Shown here: positions 25,742-34,776 of the stretch, one piece after another
Numbering within the stretch: the first letter of the stretch is position 1
How the letters are laid out: every line of letters begins with the position of its first letter
NCBI GenBank assembly: GCA_963829545.1
Contig: CAWHIX010000007.1
Coordinates: forward strand, 1 to 64,000
Length of the DNA: 64,000 bases
Source of the DNA: JAXGXJ01 sp963829545
GTDB taxonomy: Bacteria; Actinomycetota; Thermoleophilia; RBG-16-64-13
Reading direction: 5' to 3'
Notes under the pieces: model-generated
Database searches by the model: none
What the model saw: only the letters and a program-made list of their open reading frames with translations
Told to the model about the DNA's origin: nothing
Program-made: the position numbers and the translations under genes

Positions 25742-26413
25742 GTGGGTCAGAAAGTTCATCCCGGAGGCATGCGGCTCGGCATCATCCATGACTGGAAGGC
25801 TCACTGGTACACCGAGAAGCACTTTGCCAGCTTCCTGCACGAGGACCTTGCCATCCGTCGACACATCCAGCGGAGGATGGGGCATGCAGGGCTCTCCACC
25901 ATCGTGATCCGCAAGGACACGAACAAGGTGGTAATCGACATCCATACCGCCCGGCCGGGCATAGTGATCGGCAAGTCGGGCTCGGAAGTCGATGCGCTGC
26001 GGCGCGAGCTGCACGACATGACCGGCAAGGCCGTCCATGTCAACATCGTCGAGATCAAGAGGCCCGAACTCGACGCCAACCTGGTCGCGCAGTCCATCGC
26101 CGAGCAGCTCGCCAACCGCGTGAGCTTTCGGCGGGCGATGAAGCGGGCCATCACCTCGGCCATGCGCTCGGGCGCCGTGGGCATCAAGGTAAGGTCGGGC
26201 GGCCGTTTGGGTGGCGCCGAGATGGCTCGTACCGAGGGATACAGCGAGGGGCGCGTGCCGCTCCACACCCTGCGGGCCGACATCGACTATGGCTTCTGGG
26301 AAGCCAACACCACGTTTGGCAAAATAGGTGTGAAGGTGTGGATAAACAAGGGCGAGATCATGCCCGAGGGGTTCGACCTGGGCTCCCGCGGGCAGGCGGA
26401 GAATCGCCTCTAG
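25742..26413 (+). CDS. rpsC: 30S ribosomal protein S3 (uS3)
   Basis: 223 residues from GTG: GQKVHPGGMRLGI, then a KH domain (IVIGKSGSEVDALRREL), and ARTEGYSEGRVPLHTLRADI. It forms part of the mRNA entry channel and helicase. It has the usual length without a long C-terminal extension. Confidence 0.95.
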   Translation: MGQKVHPGGMRLGIIHDWKAHWYTEKHFASFLHEDLAIRRHIQRRMGHAGLSTIVIRKDTNKVVIDIHTARPGIVIGKSGSEVDALRRELHDMTGKAVHVNIVEIKRPELDANLVAQSIAEQLANRVSFRRAMKRAITSAMRSGAVGIKVRSGGRLGGAEMARTEGYSEGRVPLHTLRADIDYGFWEANTTFGKIGVKVWINKGEIMPEGFDLGSRGQAENRL

Positions 26414-26503
26414 GCTGATGGTCACCGGCCGGAGGCCGCGTGTCGGGGCTTTGTGAAACGCCCGGGGCCGTGGACTGAAAGCCGGAGAAACGAAGGATGA
26501 GAG

Positions 26504-26929
26504 ATGCTACTACCAAAACGGGTTAAGCACCGGAAAGAGCACCGGGGCCGCATGGCCGGGAAGTCGAAGGGCCAGACCACGGTCCAATTCGGCGAGTACG
26601 GGCTGCAGGCACTCGAGCCGGGGTGGATCACCAGCCGGCAGATCGAAGCGGCACGTATCGCGATGACCCGCAAGATCAAACGTGGGGGGAAGGTGTGGAT
26701 CAACATCTTCCCGCAGAAGCCCATCACCAAGAAGCCGGCCGAGACCCGCATGGGCTCCGGTAAGGGCTCGCCCGATCAGTGGGTGGCTGTGGTGAAGCCC
26801 GGCCGTGTGATGTTTGAGCTGGCGGGCGTTTCCGAGGAGCTCGCCAAGGAAGCCATCCGGCTGGCGGCGCACAAACTTCCTGTCAAATGCAGATTCGCGA
26901 CCAGGGAGGATGGGGGCATTGAAGGCTAA
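26504..26929 (+). CDS. rplP: 50S ribosomal protein L16 (uL16)
   Basis: 141 residues: MLLPKRVKHRKEHRGRM and GKGSPDQWVAVVKPGRVMFE. It sits near the A-site tRNA. A 90-bp GC-rich spacer without obvious structure separates it from rpsC. Confidence 0.95.
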   Translation: MLLPKRVKHRKEHRGRMAGKSKGQTTVQFGEYGLQALEPGWITSRQIEAARIAMTRKIKRGGKVWINIFPQKPITKKPAETRMGSGKGSPDQWVAVVKPGRVMFELAGVSEELAKEAIRLAAHKLPVKCRFATREDGGIEG

Positions 26930-27119
26930 GGACATAGTCGAACTCGCCGATGAGGAATTGGCTCAGCGCCTCAAGCAGTCGCGCGAGGAACTGTTCAACC
27001 TGCGGTTCCAGCATGCCGCCGGGCAGTTGGAGAACACCAGCCGTCTGCGCCAGGTACGCCACGATATCGCCAAGATCATGACGACGCAGTCTGCGAGAGA
27101 ACGGGCGAGGGAGCTCTGA
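26919..27119 (+). CDS. rpmC: 50S ribosomal protein L29 (uL29)
   Basis: 66 residues starting MKAKDIVELADEELAQ at TTG 26919, 10 bp after GGAGG and overlapping the rplP end by 11 bp. The in-frame ATG at 26910 directly abuts the SD and is less likely. It has the LFNLRFQHAAGQLENT signature and is a tunnel-exit protein. Confidence 0.92.
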   Translation: MKAKDIVELADEELAQRLKQSREELFNLRFQHAAGQLENTSRLRQVRHDIAKIMTTQSARERAREL

Positions 27120-27385
27120 TGGCCGACCAGCAGCAAGAGATCAAGCAGCGGGAGCGGCAGGGTGTCGTCGTCTCCGACAAGATGGACAAGACGGTCGTGG
27201 TGGAGGTGACGGCTGTCAAGCCGCACCCCCAGTACAAGAAGGTGGTGCGCCGCACGAGCCGGTTGAAGGCCCACGACGAGCAGAACGAGGCCCGCATGGG
27301 CGACACCGTGCTGGTGCGGGAGTGCCGGCCGCTGTCTCGGGACAAGACTTGGCGCCTGATCAAGGTGCTCGAGCGGGCCGAGTAG
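27119..27385 (+). CDS. rpsQ: 30S ribosomal protein S17 (uS17)
   Basis: 88 residues. ATG overlaps the rpmC stop by one base. RQGVVVSDKMDKTVVVEV and the basic YKKVVRRTSRLKAHDE are typical. Confidence 0.94.
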   Translation: MADQQQEIKQRERQGVVVSDKMDKTVVVEVTAVKPHPQYKKVVRRTSRLKAHDEQNEARMGDTVLVRECRPLSRDKTWRLIKVLERAE

Positions 27386-27413
27386 CCCCGCTGATAGGAA
27401 TGGGTGGAAAACG

Positions 27414-27782
27414 ATGATCCAAGTGGAGACAAGACTCAGGGTGGCCGACAACACCGGCGCGCGCGAGCTGCTGTGCATCCGCATCAAGGGCGGATCGCGT
27501 CGGCGCTATGCCGGGGTCGGCGACATCATCGTCGGGGCGGTCAAGGAAGCCACGCCCGGCGGGACCGTGAAGAAGGGCGACGTAGTCCAGGCCGTTGTGG
27601 TCAGGGTGAAGAAGTCCTACGGTCGCAAAGACGGCACATATATCGGTTTTGACGAGAACGCCGCCGTCATCATCGACCGGCAGATGAACCCGCGCGGGAC
27701 CCGCATATTCGGTCCGGTCGGACGCGAACTGCGCGAGAAGAACTTCGCAAAGATCGTCTCGCTGGCGCCGGAGGTGCTCTGA
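27414..27782 (+). CDS. rplN: 50S ribosomal protein L14 (uL14)
   Basis: 122 residues: MIQVETRLRVADNTGARELL and RGTRIFGPVGRELREKNF. It contributes to subunit bridges and the RsfS binding site. The stop overlaps the rplX ATG. Confidence 0.95.
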   Translation: MIQVETRLRVADNTGARELLCIRIKGGSRRRYAGVGDIIVGAVKEATPGGTVKKGDVVQAVVVRVKKSYGRKDGTYIGFDENAAVIIDRQMNPRGTRIFGPVGRELREKNFAKIVSLAPEVL

Positions 27783-28126
27783 TGGCGAAGACCGTGGTCC
27801 ACGGCAACAAGTTCCGGATCAAGAAGGGCGACACCGTCGAAGTGATCCAGGGCAAAGAAGCGGGTAAGCGCGGCAAGGTCATGCGGGTGCTGGCCGGTGA
27901 ACAGCGTGTAGTGGTGGAGAGGGTCAACTTCATCAAACGGCACGTGCGTCCGTCGCAGAAGACGCCGCAGGGCGGAGTCATCGAGCGCGAAGCCAGCATG
28001 CACATCAGCACCGTACAACTCGTCTGCCCCGGCTGCGGAAAGCCCGCCCGGGTGGGCGTGCGCAGGGAAGGCGGGGACAAGGTCCGCTACTGCAAGAAGT
28101 GCAACGTCCAGGTGGATAAGGGTTAA
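27782..28126 (+). CDS. rplX: 50S ribosomal protein L24 (uL24)
   Basis: 114 residues: a KOW motif (KKGDTVEVIQGKEAGKRGKV) and a C-terminal zinc-ribbon-like part with Cys pairs CPGC and CKKC, frequent in Gram-positive L24. Assembly initiator of the large subunit. Confidence 0.95.
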   Translation: MAKTVVHGNKFRIKKGDTVEVIQGKEAGKRGKVMRVLAGEQRVVVERVNFIKRHVRPSQKTPQGGVIEREASMHISTVQLVCPGCGKPARVGVRREGGDKVRYCKKCNVQVDKG

Positions 28127-28128
28127 CG

Positions 28129-28677
28129 ATGGCAGCTCCAAGAATGAAAGATAGATACCGCTCCGAGATCGTGCCGGCCCTGCGCGAGCAGTTCGGCTAC
28201 GCGAATGTCATGCAGGTGCCGAAGGTGACGAAGGTGACCCTGAACATGGGTACCGGTGAAGCCATCCAAGACGCCAAAGCCATGGAAGAGGCCGCCACAC
28301 AGCTCGGTCAGATCACGGGGCAGAAGCCCCAGATCCGCCGCGCGCGCAAGTCGGTAGCCAACTTCAAGCTCCGCACCGGCATGCCGGTCGGGCTGCGGGT
28401 GACCCTGCGCGGCGAGCGCATGTATGAGATGCTCGACCGACTCATCAGCATAGCTCTCCCGCGTATCCGCGACTTCCGCGGGGTGGCGCCGGGCAGCTTC
28501 GATGGCCGGGGCAACTACAACCTGGGCGTGAAGGAACAGATCATCTTCCCCGAGATCGACTACGACAAGATCGACCGGATCCGGGGCATGGACATCGCCA
28601 TCACCACCACGGCCAAGACGGACGACGAGGGACGGGCGCTGCTGAAGTTGCTGGGCATGCCGTTCCGCGCGAGTTGA
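28129..28677 (+). CDS. rplE: 50S ribosomal protein L5 (uL5)
   Basis: 182 residues; VTLNMGTGEAIQDAK, IRRARKSVANFKLR and GRGNYNLGVKEQIIFPEIDY are typical. It binds 5S rRNA and contacts P-site tRNA. Confidence 0.95.
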   Translation: MAAPRMKDRYRSEIVPALREQFGYANVMQVPKVTKVTLNMGTGEAIQDAKAMEEAATQLGQITGQKPQIRRARKSVANFKLRTGMPVGLRVTLRGERMYEMLDRLISIALPRIRDFRGVAPGSFDGRGNYNLGVKEQIIFPEIDYDKIDRIRGMDIAITTTAKTDDEGRALLKLLGMPFRAS

Positions 28678-28695
28678 GAATAGGAGCATCAGCGC

Positions 28696-28881
28696 ATGGC
28701 AAAAAAATCGATGATCGCTAAGGCACGGCGTCCGCAGAAGTACGCCGTTCGGAGCCATAACCGCTGCCTCCGTTGTGGAAGGCCCCGGGGCTATCTCCGT
28801 CGCTTTGGCTTGTGCCGTATCTGTCTACGTGATCTGGCCCATCAGGGAGTCATCCCTGGGGTCACGAAGTCGAGCTGGTAG
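28696..28881 (+). CDS. rpsZ: 30S ribosomal protein S14 type Z (zinc-binding)
   Basis: 61 residues, the short S14 form. Zinc Cys pairs are CLRCGRP (24-27) and CRICL (40-43). It has the family ending, IPGVTKSSW. SD TAGGAGC precedes it. Confidence 0.95.
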   Translation: MAKKSMIAKARRPQKYAVRSHNRCLRCGRPRGYLRRFGLCRICLRDLAHQGVIPGVTKSSW

Positions 28882-28889
28882 GAGGGGTC

Positions 28890-29288
28890 ATGTCGCATAC
28901 CGATCCCATCGCCGACATGCTGACCCGCGTGCGCAACGCCAACAAGGCGCTGCACGCCCAGGTCTCCATGCCGTCCTCCGGGACGAAGGTCGAGTTGGCC
29001 CGCGTCCTCAAGGACGAAGGGTACATCGCCGAGTACTCGGTCCAGAGAGAGGGAAGCTTCGACACTCTGGTAATCGAGCTCAAATATACTGACGGCCGTC
29101 GCCGCGTGATATCGCAGGTGAAGAGGGTCAGTAAGCCGGGCCGCCGCATCTACGCCAAGAAAGACAACCTGCCCAAGGTCCTCGGGGGCTTGGGCACCGC
29201 CGTCATCTCCACGTCGCGTGGACTCATGACGGCGCGGGAAGCACAACGGCTGGGTGTGGGCGGCGAAGTCGTCTGCTTTGTCTGGTAA
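28890..29288 (+). CDS. rpsH: 30S ribosomal protein S8 (uS8)
   Basis: 132 residues: DPIADMLTRVRNANKA at the start and STSRGLMTAREAQRLGVGGE at the end. S8 binds 16S rRNA helix 21 and represses the spc operon in E. coli. Confidence 0.95.
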   Translation: MSHTDPIADMLTRVRNANKALHAQVSMPSSGTKVELARVLKDEGYIAEYSVQREGSFDTLVIELKYTDGRRRVISQVKRVSKPGRRIYAKKDNLPKVLGGLGTAVISTSRGLMTAREAQRLGVGGEVVCFVW

Positions 29289-29293
29289 GGGTT

Positions 29294-29827
29294 ATGTCAA
29301 GAATAGGTAGAGCACCCATAGCAGTCCCTGGTGGTGTGGAAGTCACCATCGCTGGTCAGAACGTGGCCGTCAAAGGCCCCAAAGGCCAGTTGTCCCTGGA
29401 CGTCCATCCCGCCATGCAGATCTCGCTGGACGAAGGTGTCATGACCGTCGTCCGGCCCGACGACACGGCTCCCAACCGGTCTCTGCACGGTCTCACCCGT
29501 ACGCTCGTCTCCAACATGGTGACGGGCGTGACCACCGGCTTCGAGAAGAAGCTGGAGATCGTGGGCGTGGGCTACAGGGCCTCCAAGAAGGGGTCAGACC
29601 TGGAGATCCTGGTCGGCTACTCGCACCCGTGCGTGGTGGAGCCCCCGGAGAGCATCGAGTTCGAAGTGCCCGTCCCCACTCAGATCGTGGTCAAGGGCAT
29701 CGACAAGCAGCGTGTCGGTCAGGTGGCCGCCGAGATCCGCTCCCTGCGCAAGCCCGAACCCTACAAGGGCAAAGGCATCCGCTACGAGGGTGAAGTGGTG
29801 CGGCGCAAGGTCGGCAAGCGGGCGTAA
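29294..29827 (+). CDS. rplF: 50S ribosomal protein L6 (uL6)
   Basis: 177 residues, two repeated L6 domains: SRIGRAPIAVPGGVEVTI at the start and EPYKGKGIRYEGEVVRRKVG at the end. Start ATG after a GGTT spacer with little SD, which suggests coupling to rpsH. Confidence 0.95.
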   Translation: MSRIGRAPIAVPGGVEVTIAGQNVAVKGPKGQLSLDVHPAMQISLDEGVMTVVRPDDTAPNRSLHGLTRTLVSNMVTGVTTGFEKKLEIVGVGYRASKKGSDLEILVGYSHPCVVEPPESIEFEVPVPTQIVVKGIDKQRVGQVAAEIRSLRKPEPYKGKGIRYEGEVVRRKVGKRA

Positions 29828-30008
29828 GGAGCGACGCGAAATGAAGTTACGCCGACAGGCCGCGATCGATGCAGGCGAGGCGAGAACGCAGGGAGTGGTC
29901 GTAGCAGCGCTACGGGCGCGACCGAGGACGATGCATCGCACCGTCCAGTGCGGACTCGGTGGCCGCGATTTCGATTCGCGTCGCGGGAACTAGGCAGAAG
30001 AGGAGAGC
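29828..30008. repeat. Palindrome-rich spacer between rplF and rplR
   Basis: 181 bp interrupt an otherwise tightly packed operon. It contains a small hairpin GTAGC-AGC-GCTAC inside GGTC/GACC arms, a GCGAT/ATCGC pairing and a direct GGCCGCGAT repeat. A 50-codon ATG frame (29841-29993), MKLRRQAAIDAGEART, is arginine-rich and unlike any protein I know. I favour a dispersed repeat element over a gene. Confidence 0.5.
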
Positions 30009-30365
30009 ATGAGCATTCAAGAGAACATCAAGCGGACTCGGGAGCGGCGCGCCGTGCGGGTGCACAGCCGGGTACGGGGCACGTCCGAGCGGCCGCGGCT
30101 TTCCGTTTTCCGCTCCAACCGTGCTATCTGGGCGCAGGTTATCGACGACAGCCTGGGTCGAACCCTCGCCAGCGCAGGCAGTCCCAACCTCACTGAGGAG
30201 GGACTGTCGAAGAAGGACCAGGCGGTCAAGGTGGGCGAGCTCCTGGCCCAGCGGGCCAAGGCCGCCGGCGTGGAGCGCGTGGTCTTCGACAGAGGATCGT
30301 ATCTATATCACGGTCGCGTAAAGGCTTTAGCAGACGGCGCCCGCGAGGGCGGCCTGGATTTCTGA
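30009..30365 (+). CDS. rplR: 50S ribosomal protein L18 (uL18)
   Basis: 118 residues: RRAVRVHSRVRGTSERPRLS and FDRGSYLYHGRVKALADGAR. It binds 5S rRNA with L5. SD AGAGGAG precedes it. Confidence 0.95.
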   Translation: MSIQENIKRTRERRAVRVHSRVRGTSERPRLSVFRSNRAIWAQVIDDSLGRTLASAGSPNLTEEGLSKKDQAVKVGELLAQRAKAAGVERVVFDRGSYLYHGRVKALADGAREGGLDF

Positions 30366-30384
30366 GGGAGAGAGAGGTAGGACT

Positions 30385-30966
30385 TTGGCGCAGATCAAGG
30401 CAGATTCGCTCAACCTTCAGGAGAGCGTGATCCACATCAACCGCGTGGCCAAGGTGGTCAAGGGCGGCCGGCGTTTCTCGTTCACCGCTCTGGTGGCCGT
30501 CGGTGACGGTGAGAGCACTGTGGGCGTGGGCTACGGGAAAGCAAAAGAGGTCCCGTTGGCCATACAGAAGGCCATCGAGGACGCACGCAAGAACCTCTTC
30601 GTCGTGCCCAAGCACGGCACTACCATCACCCACCCGGTCCTGGGCCACTACGGCGCGGGACGCGTGATGTTGCGGCCCGCTTCGGCCGGTACCGGCGTCA
30701 TCGCCGGAGGCGGCGTGCGCGCGCTCCTCGAGTTGGGTGGCGTGAAGGACGTCCTGGCGAAATGCTTGGGCACCACCAACCCCATCAACATGGTGCGGGC
30801 AGCCGAAGAAGGGCTGCGCTCGCTGCGCCGCCCCGAGGACATCGCCATGCAGCGCGGCAAGACCGTACGCGAGATCCTGGGCGTACGCGATCCGGCGGAA
30901 TCTGAAGCCGCAATCGCCGCGGTTGCGGCACCGGCCGTGGCCGACGCCTCGGCAGCGGGAGAGTGA
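30385..30966 (+). CDS. rpsE: 30S ribosomal protein S5 (uS5)
   Basis: 193 residues from TTG: ESVIHINRVAKVVKGGRRFS (N-terminal double-stranded RNA-binding domain), GVGYGKAKEVPLAI and GAGRVMLRPASAGTGVIAGG. A short Ala-rich tail follows. It takes part in translational accuracy. Confidence 0.95.
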   Translation: MAQIKADSLNLQESVIHINRVAKVVKGGRRFSFTALVAVGDGESTVGVGYGKAKEVPLAIQKAIEDARKNLFVVPKHGTTITHPVLGHYGAGRVMLRPASAGTGVIAGGGVRALLELGGVKDVLAKCLGTTNPINMVRAAEEGLRSLRRPEDIAMQRGKTVREILGVRDPAESEAAIAAVAAPAVADASAAGE

Positions 30967-30970
30967 CTCG

Positions 30971-31162
30971 ATGATCAAGATCACGCAGGTCAAGAGCAGG
31001 ATCAACCGCAAGAAGGACCATAAGGCGACGCTCGACGCCCTCGGCCTCAGACGCATGGGCCGGACCGTCTACCACGAAGATACTCCGGCCATCCGGGGCA
31101 TGGTGCACAAGGTTTCGTACATGCTCGAGGTGACCGAAGTCGACATCAAGGACGAAGGATAA
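30971..31162 (+). CDS. rpmD: 50S ribosomal protein L30 (uL30)
   Basis: 63 residues starting MIKITQVKSRINRKKDHKA and containing LDALGLRRMGRTVYHEDTPA. The ATG is 5 bp after the rpsE stop; the longer open frame upstream lies inside rpsE. Confidence 0.93.
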   Translation: MIKITQVKSRINRKKDHKATLDALGLRRMGRTVYHEDTPAIRGMVHKVSYMLEVTEVDIKDEG

Positions 31163-31164
31163 CG

Positions 31165-31638
31165 ATGGGAGACATCTTCCTCCACAATCTACGCCCCGAC
31201 CCGGGCGCCCGGCGCGATAGGAAGCGTGTCGGGCGTGGCGAGGGCTCCGGGGTGGGCAAGACGTCGGGTCGGGGCCATAAGGGCTCCAAGCAGCGCTCCG
31301 GCGGGCGCATCTCGCCCCGTTACGAGGGCGGCCAGATGCCGCTGCATATGCGCACGCCCAAGCTGCGCGGCCCCCACGCCAAGACCGCCATGCCGATCGG
31401 TCCCTTCCGGACCTACATGACTCCGGTCAACCTCTCCCGCTTGGGAGTCTTCGCGGCCGGCGAGGTCGTGTCCCCGGAGACCCTGGCTCTCAAGGGCATC
31501 ATCAAGAAGACCGACGAGCGCGTGAAGATCCTGGCCGATGGCGAGCTTGCTCACTCGCTCACCATCCAGGCCCAGGGGTTCAGCGCCGCGGCCAAAGCCA
31601 AGATCGAAGCGGCCGGTGGCACGGCCGAGGTGATCTAG
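31165..31638 (+). CDS. rplO: 50S ribosomal protein L15 (uL15)
   Basis: 157 residues: RDRKRVGRGEGSGVGKTSGR and GHKGSKQRSGGRISPRYEGG in the extended N-terminus, then a globular C-terminal domain. Confidence 0.95.
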   Translation: MGDIFLHNLRPDPGARRDRKRVGRGEGSGVGKTSGRGHKGSKQRSGGRISPRYEGGQMPLHMRTPKLRGPHAKTAMPIGPFRTYMTPVNLSRLGVFAAGEVVSPETLALKGIIKKTDERVKILADGELAHSLTIQAQGFSAAAKAKIEAAGGTAEVI

Positions 31639-31683
31639 TACCTTGATGACTGACGAGCCGCGGAACATAGGGGTGAGGACCTG

Positions 31684-32934
31684 ATGCTGCAATCCCTGCT
31701 TAACGCTTGGAGGCTGCCGGACCTCCGCAAGAAGCTGTTGTTCACAGCCATGATCATCGCCATCTACAGGTTCGGCTGCTTCGTACCCGTACCGGGGGTC
31801 GACGTCGACGCAATCAAGGAGATGTTCAACACCGGCGGGGTCTTCGACTTCTATAATCTCTTCGCCGGCGGCGGCTTGGAGAGAGTGGCCATCTTCGCTA
31901 TGGGGATCATGCCGTACATCACGGCGTCGATCATCATGCAGCTTCTCACCATGGTAATTCCCAAGCTGGAGATGCTCTCGAAAGAGGGCGAGGCAGGGCG
32001 GAAGAAGATCAACCAGTACACGCGCTACTTCACCGTGGTGCTGGCCTTCATCGAAGCCGTGGGCTTCGTCTTCCTTTTCCGGAGCTATGGGGCCTTCCCA
32101 CAGGATGCGCCGCTGAACGCCACGCGTTTCTGGCTGATCGTCATGACCCTCACCGTCGGTAGTGCTCTCGTCATGTGGCTCGGCGAGCTCATCACCCAGC
32201 GTGGCATCGGCAACGGCATCTCCCTCATGATCTTCGCCAGCATCGTCTCCCGCCTTCCGAGCGGCCTGCAGAAGCTGTTCACGCTCAACCCAGGGTACTG
32301 GGTGCTCATGGGCGTGGTATCGGTGCTCGTGGTGGCGGCCATCATCTATGTCACGGAGGGCCAGCGCCGCATACCGGTGCAGTACGCCAAGAGGGTGGTG
32401 GGGAGGAAGGTCTACGGAGGCCAGAGCACTTACCTGCCCCTTCGTATCAACATGGCCGGGGTCATCCCGGTGATCTTCGCTTCTTCCGTGCTGCTCTTTC
32501 CCGTCACCCTGGGGCAGATGACGCCGTGGCAGTGGGCCAAGGACGTTGCCGATGCCGTCGGACCGTCCAGCTGGTGGTACATCCTGGCTGAGGTGATTCT
32601 CATCATCCTCTTCACCTACTTCTACACCGCTGTGCAGTTCAACCCCATCGACCAGGCCGACAACCTGAAGAAGTACGGCGGGTTTGTTCCAGGCATCCGT
32701 CCCGGGCGGCCGACCGCGGCCTACCTCGATAGGGTGCTCACACGCATCACCTTGCCGGGCGCCCTTTTCCTGGCCGCTATCGTGCTGCTGCCGACGGCGC
32801 TTATCAAGGGTGTCAACATCCCCTTCTACTTCGGCGGGACGTCGCTCCTGATCGTTGTCGGGGTGGCTCTCGACACCATGAAGCAGATGGAATCTCAGTT
32901 ACTGATGCGGCACTACGAGGGTTTCCTCAAGTAG
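31684..32934 (+). CDS. secY: Preprotein translocase subunit SecY
   Basis: 416 residues with about ten membrane helices. The start is MLQSLLNAWRLPDLRKKLLF. Signature MGIMPYITASIIMQLLT (about 73-89) and the cytoplasmic loop region RRIPVQYAKRVVG are present. It forms the channel with SecE from 5.3 kb. It is in the classic rplO-secY-adk order. Confidence 0.96.
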   Translation: MLQSLLNAWRLPDLRKKLLFTAMIIAIYRFGCFVPVPGVDVDAIKEMFNTGGVFDFYNLFAGGGLERVAIFAMGIMPYITASIIMQLLTMVIPKLEMLSKEGEAGRKKINQYTRYFTVVLAFIEAVGFVFLFRSYGAFPQDAPLNATRFWLIVMTLTVGSALVMWLGELITQRGIGNGISLMIFASIVSRLPSGLQKLFTLNPGYWVLMGVVSVLVVAAIIYVTEGQRRIPVQYAKRVVGRKVYGGQSTYLPLRINMAGVIPVIFASSVLLFPVTLGQMTPWQWAKDVADAVGPSSWWYILAEVILIILFTYFYTAVQFNPIDQADNLKKYGGFVPGIRPGRPTAAYLDRVLTRITLPGALFLAAIVLLPTALIKGVNIPFYFGGTSLLIVVGVALDTMKQMESQLLMRHYEGFLK

Positions 32935-32965
32935 AGCCGGCAAGGATAAGGGAGGGACAAACGCG

Positions 32966-33631
32966 ATGAGTCAGTTCAATCTAATTCTTCTGGGACCGCC
33001 CGGGGCCGGGAAAGGTACCCAGGCCAGCCGGATAGTGGCCGAATACGGTATCCCCCACGTCTCGACGGGTGACATCCTGCGCAACGCAGTGAAGAACCAG
33101 ACCCAGATGGGGCTGGAAGCGAAGAGGTACATGGACGCCGGCGAGCTGGTCCCCGACAGCGTGGTGATCGGGATCGTCAAGGATCGTCTCCAGGAGTCGG
33201 ACACGGCCAAGGGTTTCCTCATGGACGGCTTTCCCCGGACCATCCCGCAGGCGGAGGCGCTGGACGAGGCTCTTGCTGCTCTCGACCGGGACGTGACCAA
33301 GGTTCTCGCTATCCTCGTGGAGGAGGAGGAGCTTATCCTGCGTCTCACGGGCCGCCGGATCTGCCGCGAGTGTCAGGCCCCCTTCCATGTCGAGTACAAC
33401 CAGCCCGCCAAAGAGGGCGTGTGTGACAGGTGCGGCGGCGAGCTCTACCAGCGCGACGACGATAGCGAGGCGACCGTGCGAAATCGCCTCGAGGTGTATC
33501 GCAACCAGACTGAACCGCTGATCGACTACTACAACGCGCAGGGCTTGGTAGCCCGCGTCGACGGTACCGGGAAGACCCCGGATGGGGTATATGAAGACAT
33601 CCGCGAGGCCCTGGGGCCGGCCGGCGCGTAG
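32966..33631 (+). CDS. adk: Adenylate kinase, zinc-LID form
   Basis: 221 residues. P-loop GPPGAGKGTQ (10-19), DGFPRT, and a LID with four Cys (CREC and CDRC) that bind zinc, as in Gram-positive enzymes. It catalyses ATP + AMP to 2 ADP. Confidence 0.96.
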   Translation: MSQFNLILLGPPGAGKGTQASRIVAEYGIPHVSTGDILRNAVKNQTQMGLEAKRYMDAGELVPDSVVIGIVKDRLQESDTAKGFLMDGFPRTIPQAEALDEALAALDRDVTKVLAILVEEEELILRLTGRRICRECQAPFHVEYNQPAKEGVCDRCGGELYQRDDDSEATVRNRLEVYRNQTEPLIDYYNAQGLVARVDGTGKTPDGVYEDIREALGPAGA

Positions 33632-33658
33632 CCGGACAGGGATACGTAGAGAGCAGCG

Positions 33659-34438
33659 TTGATCATTCGCAAGTCAGAATCTGAGATCGCGAAGATGGCC
33701 CGCGCGGGGAGCGTGGTGCGCGGCTGTCTGGACCTTTTGGCCGGAGAGATCCGACCAGGGGTGACGACGAAGGAGTTGGATCGCATAGCTGAGAAATACA
33801 TCCGTGCCCAGGGCGGTATTCCCACCTTCAAGGGGTATCGGGGCTTTCCGGGCTCCATCTGTGCCTCGCCCAACGACATGGTCGTGCACGGCATCCCCGG
33901 GAAGACGCGCCTCGAGGAGGGCGACATCCTGGGCGTGGATGTGGGCGTCACCATGGACGGCTACATAGCCGACGCGGCCATGACCTACCCGGTGGGCGAG
34001 ATCACGGAACTGGCCCGGGAGCTGATGGAGGTCACGCAAGAGTCGCTGCGCCAGGCTATCACCCAGTGTCGGGTGGGCAACCGGGTGGGTGACATATCGC
34101 ACGCGGTGCAGAGCCACGTGGAGTCACACGGCTTTTCGGTCGTACAGAGCATGGTCGGCCACGGGGTGGGCCGTGACATGCATGAAGATCCTCAGGTGCC
34201 CAACTTCGGGCCTGCGGGCCAGGGACCGGAGTTGCGGGACGGCATGGTGCTGGCCATCGAGCCGATGGTGAACGCCGGCCGCTACGAGGTACAGATGGGC
34301 GACGATTCCTGGGCCATCTACACCAAGGACGGCAGCCTGTCGGCCCACTTCGAGCACACGGTGGCCATAACCAAGAGGGGCCCTCGCGTCCTCACGGTGG
34401 CTCAACCAGAGGAAGAGACCGGCAGGGAGGCGCATTGA
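33659..34438 (+). CDS. map: Methionine aminopeptidase type I
   Basis: 259 residues from TTG. Metal ligands sit in LGVDVGVTMDGYIADAAMTY (two Asp), VGHGVGRDMHEDP (His), AIEPMV (Glu) and EHTVAI (Glu). It removes N-terminal Met from nascent proteins. It follows adk by 27 bp. Confidence 0.95.
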   Translation: MIIRKSESEIAKMARAGSVVRGCLDLLAGEIRPGVTTKELDRIAEKYIRAQGGIPTFKGYRGFPGSICASPNDMVVHGIPGKTRLEEGDILGVDVGVTMDGYIADAAMTYPVGEITELARELMEVTQESLRQAITQCRVGNRVGDISHAVQSHVESHGFSVVQSMVGHGVGRDMHEDPQVPNFGPAGQGPELRDGMVLAIEPMVNAGRYEVQMGDDSWAIYTKDGSLSAHFEHTVAITKRGPRVLTVAQPEEETGREAH

Positions 34439-34540
34439 TCGTGGCGGAACGTTACGACAGTACAGTGAAGCCAGGACAATGCGCCGACCGTGCTATGATA
34501 GACGGCCGGTATGCGGGCGGTGACGAAGTGGTGGCCAGTT

Positions 34541-34762
34541 ATGAGTCCTAAAGAAGAAGCTATAGAACTGGAAGGCGAGGTCGTGGAGGCCTTGCCCAAC
34601 ACCATGTTCAGGGTCAAGCTCGACAATGAACTGGAGATTCTTGCTCATATATCCGGCAAGATGCGCATGAACTACATCCGCATCCTACCCGGTGACCGAG
34701 TCAAGGTGGAGTTATCGCCCTACGATCTGACCCGTGGTCGGATCACATATCGCTTCAAGTAG
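34541..34762 (+). CDS. infA: Translation initiation factor IF-1
   Basis: 73 residues starting MSPKEEAIELEGEVVEALPN, a single S1-like OB fold with AHISGKMRMNYIRILPGDRV. The ATG at 34541 matches the family start but has no good SD. An in-frame ATG at 34511 lies 12 bp after TATGAT (34494-34499), so a leaderless or extended form is possible. Confidence 0.93.
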   Translation: MSPKEEAIELEGEVVEALPNTMFRVKLDNELEILAHISGKMRMNYIRILPGDRVKVELSPYDLTRGRITYRFK

Positions 34763-34776
34763 AGGAAGGACGTCAG

